A DNA stretch of 64,000 bases, from positions 124,001 to 188,000 of the forward strand of contig NZ_CAKVAM010000002.1 of assembly GCF_934725225.1 (NCBI RefSeq). The letters are read 5' to 3'. Under the pieces are notes generated by a model that worked only from the letters and a program-made list of their open reading frames with translations, had not been told where the DNA came from and made no database searches. Both the position numbers and the translations under genes were made by a program. The stretch's first letter is position 1, and each line of letters opens with the position of its first letter. This DNA is from an uncultured Treponema sp. (GTDB taxonomy: Bacteria > Spirochaetota > Spirochaetia > Treponematales > Treponemataceae). This document shows, piece after piece, positions 23,113 through 30,462 of this stretch.

Positions 23113-24396
23113 ATGATTTTAGAATTTTCTGTTAAAAATACATTTTCTATAAAAGAGGAACAACTGATCAGTTTTGAGGCTTCAGATACTGTTAATGTGG
23201 ATGAAGAATTGCATTGTATTGATTTTGGTGGAAAGAAATTCTTGAAGTTGGCCTGTATTTATGGAGCTAATGCCTCTGGAAAGACAAAAATAGCAGAGGC
23301 TCTTACGTTCTATGTGAATTTTTTGGTTCTTTCATTTCATTCGCTGCAGCCAACAGAAAAGATACATTTTATTCCTTTTTTATTTGATCCAGTTACCGCA
23401 AAAGAACCTGGTGAGTTTAGGCTAGTTTTTTATGCTAAAGATTTTGATTCTGAAAATGTTATTCGCTATGAATATTATTTAAAGCTGAATGATGAAAAAG
23501 TTCTAATAGAATCTTTGTATTATTCTCCAAAGGGGCAGAAACGGCTGATTTTTGAAAGAACTGATAATATAAAATGGGGCGTATGTGTTACAGGTGCAAA
23601 AAAAACAATAGCTGAGTTAACTAGAGATAATTGTTCGGTTGTTTCTGCTGGGGCGCAGGCTAAACATCCGATATTTCTTCATGTTTATAATCATCTTAAC
23701 GAACGTTTTAAGGGTATGATAGATAGTACTGATAATGCTCTCTATGGATATGTTGCAAAGCGAATGGATGAAGATGAGGATTTTAAAAGAAAAGTTATAA
23801 ATATTCTTTCGTTTTCTGATTTTGGAAACATTAAAGATATTTCTATTACAAAACAAGAAATTCCTGATGAGATAATAAAAACTTTTCCTGAGGAAATTCG
23901 AAATCAAATTGCAAAGAGAGGAGAAAAGCCTATTGCTAGAAATGTAAGTCTTATACATCATTACGACAGTGATGTTTCTCTTCCTCTGCATTTAGAATCT
24001 GCCGGAACACAAAAAATTATGGAATTGGCTGCTCCATTGATAGATATAACGCAGGAACCTTCTTTTTGTGTTATTGATGAACTTGAATCATCTTTGCACC
24101 AGGAACTGCTTGAAATGTTTATTCAGTTATTTCTCGAGTGTTCTGAGGAATCTCAATTGTTATTTACAAGCCATAATCAAGAGCTGCTTGATTCAGGGCT
24201 TTTAAGAGATGATGAAATTTGGTTTTGTAATAAAACTTCAACAGGTGGAAGCAAATATAATTCGATAGTTGACTATACAGGGATAAGGAAAGAGACATCG
24301 AGAAAGAAATTGTATCAAGCAGATAAATTTGGTGCTTTGCCAAATGTTGATATAAATTCATTGAGGGAGTTGTTCTGTGTCAAGAAAACTAGGTAA
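23113..24396 (+). CDS. RloA/AbiLi-like AAA ATPase
   Basis: I choose ATG 23113 because AAGGAGGTG precedes it; the product is 427 residues. The start ILEFSVKNTFSIKEEQLISFEA is typical of this SMC-like ATPase class. Walker A is GANASGKT at residues 51-58; a LESAGTQKI signature and CVIDELESSLH Walker B follow, with SHNQELLD at the end. RloA with RloB forms an abortive phage-defence pair related to lactococcal AbiL. It overlaps the RloB-like gene by 20 bases. Confidence 0.88.
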   Translation: MILEFSVKNTFSIKEEQLISFEASDTVNVDEELHCIDFGGKKFLKLACIYGANASGKTKIAEALTFYVNFLVLSFHSLQPTEKIHFIPFLFDPVTAKEPGEFRLVFYAKDFDSENVIRYEYYLKLNDEKVLIESLYYSPKGQKRLIFERTDNIKWGVCVTGAKKTIAELTRDNCSVVSAGAQAKHPIFLHVYNHLNERFKGMIDSTDNALYGYVAKRMDEDEDFKRKVINILSFSDFGNIKDISITKQEIPDEIIKTFPEEIRNQIAKRGEKPIARNVSLIHHYDSDVSLPLHLESAGTQKIMELAAPLIDITQEPSFCVIDELESSLHQELLEMFIQLFLECSEESQLLFTSHNQELLDSGLLRDDEIWFCNKTSTGGSKYNSIVDYTGIRKETSRKKLYQADKFGALPNVDINSLRELFCVKKTR

Positions 24397-24985
24397 GTTA
24401 AAAGCAAATAAAACATTTCTTCTTATAGTTGAAGGTCCTGTAGAAAAAATATATTTTTCGGATGTTAAGGCAAATGGGCGTATTCCTGGAGTGACGATTA
24501 CACCTAAAGTTTCGAAACATAGCGATTTATATACTATTTTAAAATCAGCGTTGATTGAACATGAGTCAAGTGTTTATGATTCTATATGGTGTGTTTTTGA
24601 TAGAGATACAATTATTGCAAATGGAATGTCAGAAGAAGCATCAAAACTTTACAAAGAAGCTATATCAAAAGGAATCCATTTTGCTGATTCTATGCCAGCC
24701 TTTGAAGTATGGTTTTTACTTCATTATACTATGCCTGATTTATTTTACAGTTCACAGGATAAGATTATTGCTGAGCTGAAAAAGCATATTCCTTGTTATT
24801 CGAAAAATCAGGTGTGGCTTTCATCAGCAAATTTATATTCGACTTTAAAGCCTTATTTTGATTTTGCAATGGAAAATGCTTTTGAACTGAGCAAGAAAAA
24901 AGAAGAAATAGAAAATGAGAAAGCCACGAGTTGTAATGTTTATAAGCTATTTAAAGAATTACAAGAAAATGTAAAAAATAAATAA
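24377..24985 (+). CDS. RloB/AbiLii-like protein
   Basis: The 202-residue product opens KTFLLIVEGPVEKIYFS, the RloB glutamate motif. It is followed by DSIWCVFDRDTI, a Toprim-like acidic strand, and FADSMPAFEVWFLLHY, a stretch conserved in RloB. RloB is thought to be the nuclease effector driven by the ATPase encoded just upstream. Base composition is AT-rich like the rest of the island. Confidence 0.86.
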   Translation: MSRKLGKLKANKTFLLIVEGPVEKIYFSDVKANGRIPGVTITPKVSKHSDLYTILKSALIEHESSVYDSIWCVFDRDTIIANGMSEEASKLYKEAISKGIHFADSMPAFEVWFLLHYTMPDLFYSSQDKIIAELKKHIPCYSKNQVWLSSANLYSTLKPYFDFAMENAFELSKKKEEIENEKATSCNVYKLFKELQENVKNK

Positions 24986-25115
24986 TACTTGTTACTTGCC
25001 ATAATGATATATGATTGTCTAAAAAAGATTTCTATTGTAATGCGGTGTATTGTTGTTTTTACAAATAAATAGTATTGTAATTTAAGAAATAATCTTGAAA
25101 TAAAAACAATATTTT

Positions 25116-25125
25116 CTGCCCGCCC
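25116..25125 (+). promoter_or_regulatory. Shared leader motif CTGCCCGCCC ahead of virD4
   Basis: Third copy of the 10-mer, 14 bases before the TTG start and overlapping the GGGGAAAAG ribosome site region. Confidence 0.45.
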
Positions 25126-25139
25126 GGGGAAAAGTTGTT

Positions 25140-27287
25140 TTGAAAGACAAAGAAGAATTCATCCGCACAGACCCTGATGCGGCCCATAAGGTCTACTGGC
25201 TTGCCGTGCTCAACTGGATTGTCCCGATTCTGTGTATTCTGGCAGGGCTTGTTCTGACCACGCAGAAATTCGCAGTCCTTATGAACCATGACTATAATGT
25301 CATAGGACGGCCGCTCTTTATTTTAAATGGCGCGTACCGCGTCTACAATCCGCTCATATTCATTCTTGGAATGTTCAAGTACGCCTTTGACGACGTGTAC
25401 TCGTACTATTTTTTTCAGGCAGCCCCTGCCGCGTTCATCGGCCTTGTCGTTGCTGTGCTTCTGTTCCTCATAACAAGCGTGATTGTCTCCGCCCACCAGA
25501 AGAACCAGCACATACACGGAACAGCGAGATGGGCGACAAGAAAAGACCTTGAGAAGTTTGGAATGCTCCAGCCGCGCGGTGTAATCTGCGGACAGCTTTC
25601 AAGCGCGAATGTCGGCTACCATACTGACAAGGAAAAGATGAGTCTTGTTTTAGACCTTCCGAAGAATCTTGTTACCAGGAAAGTCCATGTCGCTCCGGTT
25701 GTCTGCCATTCAGGACGTACAAACACCTGGATGATTGCTCCGACACGAACCGGAAAGGGAGTCAGCACTGTAATTCCGACCTGCCTTAGCTACGGAGTTC
25801 CGTACTGGGGAACGGACAGCAAGACCGGGAAGAAAGCCGTGAAAGGGCGCGGCTCGATGGTGATTTTCGACCCAAAGGGCGAGAACTGGGAAGCCTCGGC
25901 AGGCTACCGCTCAAGGTTCAGCACATGCATTCCGTTCCGCCCTCTCGACCCGGATGGAGACACAGCGCACTACAATCCGATTCACGAGATTCTGGACAGC
26001 CCTAGCGAGGCGTTCTCCTGGGCTGACATGATTGCCGAAATTTTCTTCGGAGCTGAGAATGCAAAGGCGGCCTCTGACGGAGCTACGCAATACTTCAACA
26101 ACACGGCGCGCGATATTTTCGCAGGCGTTGTCATGCACGTGCGCTTCTGCCGCTATATCGCATGGAAGGACAAGAACCTTTCCACAGTCCTTGATATTTT
26201 CAGTCAGGCAAGCAGCGATGACAGTAAAGGCGATGACGAGGAGAGCGGCGGACCTGGCTCTGCAATGCTTGCTCAAATGAGGGAGGATGGAGTCCATGTT
26301 GACGACTCGGGACACGAAAGCCTTCTTATCCACGAGCTTATTGTCAAGGCGGCGAACCGCTCGGAGACGCAGACACCGAAGGAGCGCGCCTCTACATACT
26401 CGACTGTTTTCAGCAAGATTTCCCTGTTCCAGGACCCGCTGCTTAAAAACGCGACCGCATACTCTGATTTCAGTGTGGATGACTTTATCGACGGAAAGAA
26501 CGGAATCAGCCTTTACCTCATTGTTCCGTACAACCACATCAAGCGAATCAGCCCTGTGTTCAGGATGATAATCACTTTTATGATTAAGAAATTCTCAAGC
26601 GGAACGACGAACGCGAACGCCGTCAAGCTCAAGATTCCGTGCCTGTTCCTTTTGGACGAGTTCCCGGTTCTTGGATATTTCCCGGACATTGCATTGAACG
26701 CCGGAATTCTTGCAGGCTACGGAGTCACTTTCTTTATCGTAAGCCAGTCTCTGAACCAGATTGTTGATGTCTACGGCGAGAACCATCCGTTCCTTGACCA
26801 CTGCAAGACAATCATACTTTTTGCCCCGGGAAACATAAAGGATGCAAGGCAGTTTTCAGAGACAATCGGAAACCGCTCTGTTCTTTTGGACAACATCTCT
26901 AGTTCCGGCACAAAGTGGCAAGTCGGATTCAGCAATATATCGCGAAGCTCGCAGGAAACGCAGACAAGCCTTGTGAACCCGGACGAGCTTATGAAGATGG
27001 ACTTCTCGCGTTGCATTGTATTCAACGGTCAAATGCCGCCGTACAAGGGAAAGAAGGTTGTCTATTACGAAGACCCTAGATTCAAGGACAAGGCATTCGG
27101 AAAAGTTCCTGAGATGAATGAGATTTACTCAAGGCTAAAAAAACTCCCGAGCCACCGCAGAAAGCATTTCAACGTGGAAAGCTCAATCCAGAGGACAATC
27201 AAGCGCATTGAGAAAATCGAGGTTACACAGTCAATACCAAGCGACTTCGATATTTTTGCGGACGACGAACGCGAGACAAAATTTTAA
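25140..27287 (+). CDS. traG: VirD4/TraG coupling protein
   Basis: The 715-residue product starts at TTG. Two transmembrane segments (IVPILCILAGLVLTT and FIGLVVAVLLFLITSVI) anchor it. HGTARWATRKDL precedes the ATPase. Walker A is APTRTGKGVS near residue 200 and Walker B is LFLLDEFPVLG near residue 502. The coupling protein brings relaxase-bound DNA and protein substrates to the channel. Upstream lies the defence island; downstream genes follow in an operon. Confidence 0.95.
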   Translation: MKDKEEFIRTDPDAAHKVYWLAVLNWIVPILCILAGLVLTTQKFAVLMNHDYNVIGRPLFILNGAYRVYNPLIFILGMFKYAFDDVYSYYFFQAAPAAFIGLVVAVLLFLITSVIVSAHQKNQHIHGTARWATRKDLEKFGMLQPRGVICGQLSSANVGYHTDKEKMSLVLDLPKNLVTRKVHVAPVVCHSGRTNTWMIAPTRTGKGVSTVIPTCLSYGVPYWGTDSKTGKKAVKGRGSMVIFDPKGENWEASAGYRSRFSTCIPFRPLDPDGDTAHYNPIHEILDSPSEAFSWADMIAEIFFGAENAKAASDGATQYFNNTARDIFAGVVMHVRFCRYIAWKDKNLSTVLDIFSQASSDDSKGDDEESGGPGSAMLAQMREDGVHVDDSGHESLLIHELIVKAANRSETQTPKERASTYSTVFSKISLFQDPLLKNATAYSDFSVDDFIDGKNGISLYLIVPYNHIKRISPVFRMIITFMIKKFSSGTTNANAVKLKIPCLFLLDEFPVLGYFPDIALNAGILAGYGVTFFIVSQSLNQIVDVYGENHPFLDHCKTIILFAPGNIKDARQFSETIGNRSVLLDNISSSGTKWQVGFSNISRSSQETQTSLVNPDELMKMDFSRCIVFNGQMPPYKGKKVVYYEDPRFKDKAFGKVPEMNEIYSRLKKLPSHRRKHFNVESSIQRTIKRIEKIEVTQSIPSDFDIFADDERETKF

Positions 27288-27305
27288 CGGAAGTGGAAGT
27301 GAGAT

Positions 27306-28130
27306 ATGGAAGATAATATTTTAAAAGATATTGATGAGCTAAAAAACTCTCTAAAAGATTCATTGAGACAAATTGCAAAGCCTATTAGACAAATAGATTT
27401 CACTCGTGAGAATTATAATATGCTGTTTCCTTACTCGCGGATAAAGACTCCTTTGGAAGAAGTGAAACTTGATGAGCACCAGTTTGAGAAACTGGAAGCA
27501 AAGGAGCGTCAGAGTATTTTACAGGCTGTCCATGACACATTGAAAACGCCTGATATTGTAATCAATGAAACTCGTCAAAGTGTATTCGGGGATTTCAATA
27601 CAGCACATCTTTATGCAAAATCGTTTGAAATCAATGGAAAAAATAAAGCTGTTCAGTCTGTTGTTGTTGCTATAGAGGATGAAAATGTATCCATATCGAC
27701 ACATGAAAGGGACATCAACAATTTAGTTAATAAAATAAAAATGCCCGAGCAGCTGATTTATGCATCAGATGAAATCGGGCAAGTGATTGAGCGTGCAACT
27801 GGCAGGCAGCTGGTGACGGTCAATCCGACCAGAGCGAACGGCAAAACCGAACCTCCACGAGAAAATATAACACAAAACAACGAAAAGTCAACATCAGCAG
27901 AAAAAGGCTCGGAGTTAAATCTGCTTTACGAGAAAACAACCGTGAATGTTGACGGACTTGAGCGCGAGTGCGGGCACGGTGTATTGGACGGATTCAAGAA
28001 TGCCGTGAAAATGGTTGACAGGCTGAAAGAAGAAAATATTCAGCTTAAAAAAGAAAACATCGAGCTTCACAAAAGGCTGGAGCAGAAGTCCCATTCAAAG
28101 AATCATAATGAAAAGGAGATTGAGCGGTGA
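27306..28130 (+). CDS. PBECR-type nuclease-fold protein with C-terminal export-like tail
   Basis: The product is 274 residues. Residues ~40-152 (FSRIKTPLEEV-like start, TPDIVINETRQ, VQSVVVAIEDENVSISTHER, KMPEQLIYA) match the barnase/EndoU/ColicinE5/RelE-like group known from phage and conjugative polyvalent proteins. Residues ~215-240 (ERECGHGVLDGFKNAVKMVDRL) recur in the 369-residue protein at 39397. The last residues are NEKEIER. It sits between the coupling protein and a CopG-like gene, where a T4SS substrate would be plausible. Confidence 0.6.
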   Translation: MEDNILKDIDELKNSLKDSLRQIAKPIRQIDFTRENYNMLFPYSRIKTPLEEVKLDEHQFEKLEAKERQSILQAVHDTLKTPDIVINETRQSVFGDFNTAHLYAKSFEINGKNKAVQSVVVAIEDENVSISTHERDINNLVNKIKMPEQLIYASDEIGQVIERATGRQLVTVNPTRANGKTEPPRENITQNNEKSTSAEKGSELNLLYEKTTVNVDGLERECGHGVLDGFKNAVKMVDRLKEENIQLKKENIELHKRLEQKSHSKNHNEKEIER

Positions 28131-28567
28131 AGAACAATAGGAAAGAAAGCTATGTGAAGTACGGTGTCCTGAAGCAGCTCCGCATGACTGAGCAGATGCA
28201 GAACCTGATAAAAAGCAAGGCTCTTGAGCACAACACGACTGAAAGCGAGATTATCCGCCATGCGTTGAACAACTATATCAACCGCAGCATGAGCGACTCG
28301 GAAATCGTCCATGCCTCGCTGGTGGAGAACTCAAGGAAAATCCGCTATCTGGAAAACAAGGTCGAGCTTCTGGCTCTTATCGTCATGCAGCAGACAAAAT
28401 TCATCATGAAGATGTTCCCGAACAGGCAGATAAACAGCGACGAGCTTGTGAACATTGAATACGAAAGATTCGTCAGGGACTGCACGAGGATTCTCAAGAC
28501 CAACCACTCAGGCGTTCTTGAGAGCATGATTCTTGACGCATACGAGCAGGGAGACGAGCACAAATGA
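28127..28567 (+). CDS. CopG/RHH-like accessory protein
   Basis: The product is 146 residues. YGVLKQLRMTEQMQNLIKSKA then TTESEIIRHALNNYINR fits a ribbon-helix-helix dimer that binds DNA. The C-terminal half is helical. In Trb-type elements, a CopG-like gene lies between traG and trbB, exactly as here. It overlaps both neighbours by four bases. A role in operon control or oriT binding is inferred. Confidence 0.75.
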   Translation: MKNNRKESYVKYGVLKQLRMTEQMQNLIKSKALEHNTTESEIIRHALNNYINRSMSDSEIVHASLVENSRKIRYLENKVELLALIVMQQTKFIMKMFPNRQINSDELVNIEYERFVRDCTRILKTNHSGVLESMILDAYEQGDEHK

Positions 28568-29541
28568 CAGGAATGGACGGATTCGGGCAGCAGGTGAAGC
28601 TCGACAAGTGGATAAAGAACCTTGAGGACGACATGAGGCTGATTGTGCCTTTTATCGAGGACAGGAATGTGACTGACATCGCAATTGGAATAAACGGCGA
28701 GCTTATTGTCGAGGGGCTTGGAATGGAAAAGACATTCACAGGAATTTTCTTTGACGACCAGACCACAACAAGAATAATCTACGCGACGGCCGCTGTTCTC
28801 GGCGTTACTGTTGATCCGGACAACCCGATTGTCGAGGGCGTTCTTCCGAACTGGAAAATCCGCGTGGAGGGAATCCTGCCACCGCGCGCCGCACGCAATC
28901 CCATGTACTTTATCCGCCGTCCTCCGGCAAAGATTTTCTCTCTTGAAAGCTATCTTGAGTCCGGGCGGATTACAAAGGAACGCTACGACCTTCTAATAGA
29001 GCATATAAAGAAACGCTCGAATATTGTCATCGGCGGCGAGACAGGAAGCGGAAAGACGACGCTGCTTAACGCGACCATAGACAAGATGAGGGAATTCACG
29101 CCGGACGACCGCTTCTATATTGTCGAGGACGCAGGCGAGATTCAGTGCAGGGCGCGCGACTTTGTTCCAATCTGGGCGGCAGGAAAGGACTGCCTTAAAG
29201 CAGTCGCGACAGCTCTCCGCTGCAATGTGTCGCGCATTATTTTCGGCGAGCTTCGCTACGGCGATGTGACAAACGAGGTCTTGAAGGCGTGGAATTCAGG
29301 GCATACCGGCGGAATCACGACAGTTCACGCTAACTGCGCGCTTACAATGCTCTCAAGAATCCGCGACCTTTTGCGCGAGGTGATTCCGGGAGAGCTTCCG
29401 GACGTGGCGCAGTCCGTGCAGCTTCTTGTCCACATGAAGCCGACAAGAAACGGCCCGGTTGTGAGCGAGGTTGTCGAAACCATGCAGATGGGAAGCTCGT
29501 CTTTCATGGAAGACCTTGAAAGCAACAATCTTATAAGTTGA
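28564..29541 (+). CDS. trbB: VirB11/TrbB-type ATPase
   Basis: The 325-residue secretion ATPase has Walker A GGETGSGKTT near residue 157, the Asp box FYIVEDAGEIQ, GELRYGDVTNEVLKAW and the His box SGHTGGITTVHAN. It is a hexamer that powers pilus growth and switching to DNA transfer. The length is normal. Confidence 0.95.
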   Translation: MTGMDGFGQQVKLDKWIKNLEDDMRLIVPFIEDRNVTDIAIGINGELIVEGLGMEKTFTGIFFDDQTTTRIIYATAAVLGVTVDPDNPIVEGVLPNWKIRVEGILPPRAARNPMYFIRRPPAKIFSLESYLESGRITKERYDLLIEHIKKRSNIVIGGETGSGKTTLLNATIDKMREFTPDDRFYIVEDAGEIQCRARDFVPIWAAGKDCLKAVATALRCNVSRIIFGELRYGDVTNEVLKAWNSGHTGGITTVHANCALTMLSRIRDLLREVIPGELPDVAQSVQLLVHMKPTRNGPVVSEVVETMQMGSSSFMEDLESNNLIS

Positions 29542-29569
29542 GGAGGCATTTCAGGAAAATATATTTTCA

Positions 29570-29665
29570 GGCTGACGAATAGAAACTGATTTGTGAGGCG
29601 AGCCTCATGCACGAATAGAAATTTTTTGCCTTTTTTTTGAACAGAAATTGAGAACACGAAGAGAA
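29570..29665 (+). repeat. ACGAATAGAAA motif cluster before the pilin gene
   Basis: GACGAATAGAAACTG near 29573, GCACGAATAGAAATTT near 29610 and the weaker ACACGAAGAGAAAACTG near 29653 recur in the gap between VirB11 and the pilin, matching the motif at 11859-11931. A hairpin of GAGGC and GCCTC (29596-29607) lies between. Confidence 0.45.
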
Positions 29666-29698
29666 AACTGAAATTCAACATTCTTTATGGAGTATTTT

Positions 29699-30130
29699 AT
29701 GAAGTCCGAAAAAACTAAAAAAGCCGTCCAGAAAATCAAAGGCTTTGTCACAGACAGAAAATTTCTTATAACAGTTTTCATGCTGTTCATGATTGTAGCT
29801 CCGACATTTGCATCCGGCGGAGGTGGCGGCGACACTATCGAGCAGCTTGACACCTGGGGAGACAAAATCCTCTCTCTTTTGCAGTCAACCTGGGTGAAAG
29901 TCCTTCTTCTTGTCGCGCTGATAATCGAGGCAATCGGCGTGGTTGTCGCAGGGCAGCAGGGCGGTGGCGGACAGATTCTTAAAAAGTTCGCTCCGTGGAT
30001 AATCGGAACTCTGATTCTTCTGTGCTCGTCAGGAATCTGCTCTTATTTTCTGGGCGACCTGAACTTTGAGATTTCAATGGCAGAAAAAGTCATTCCGGTG
30101 GCGGAAAACTTAATATCTGGAATTGCCTAG
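29699..30130 (+). CDS. trbC: VirB2/TrbC-like pilin
   Basis: The product is 143 residues from ATG 29699, with GGAG 9 bases before. A long signal peptide (FLITVFMLFMIVAPTFAS) ends at a glycine run. Two further transmembrane helices follow (VKVLLLVALIIEAIGVVVA and WIIGTLILLCSSGICSYF), the pilin layout. It should form the conjugative pilus. It stands alone in its gap, with its own leader repeats. Confidence 0.85.
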   Translation: MKSEKTKKAVQKIKGFVTDRKFLITVFMLFMIVAPTFASGGGGGDTIEQLDTWGDKILSLLQSTWVKVLLLVALIIEAIGVVVAGQQGGGGQILKKFAPWIIGTLILLCSSGICSYFLGDLNFEISMAEKVIPVAENLISGIA

Positions 30131-30195
30131 CGAAAAAACGGACGGCAGGAAAAGTCCTGCTGTCTGTCTGAATCCTATTTTTCTTGGAGGACAAC

Positions 30196-30462
30196 TTGGA
30201 AAACGAACCTACGTTATATGACTATGCAGTTCCAGTCCACCGCGTGCTGCTTCAGCCGAACGTCGTGCTTGGAATCGGGATTGCTCCAGCGATGGTGATT
30301 CTTGTTCTTACAATTGTGCTGATGAACCTTGTGAGCGTTTGGTGCTTCCCGGTCGGAATCGTTCTGTTTGTGGCGGCTAAAATGCTCTGCAAGGACGACC
30401 CTTATATGATGACGATTCTTTTTGACAGGCTCATGCAGCCTAACTTATGGAGGGCAGTCTGA
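30196..30462 (+). CDS. trbD: VirB3/TrbD-like membrane protein
   Basis: I choose the TTG at 30196 because TTGGAGGACAAC lies before it; the product is 88 residues. Two adjacent hydrophobic segments and the tail ILFDRLMQPNLWRAV fit VirB3. VirB3 assists VirB4 at the inner membrane. The stop overlaps the VirB4 ATG by one base. Confidence 0.83.
   Translation: MENEPTLYDYAVPVHRVLLQPNVVLGIGIAPAMVILVLTIVLMNLVSVWCFPVGIVLFVAAKMLCKDDPYMMTILFDRLMQPNLWRAV

Noticed and set aside
21386..25080. Direct repeats flanking the defence island as attachment sites.
   Set aside because: I looked for matching edges and saw only short AT-rich similarity.
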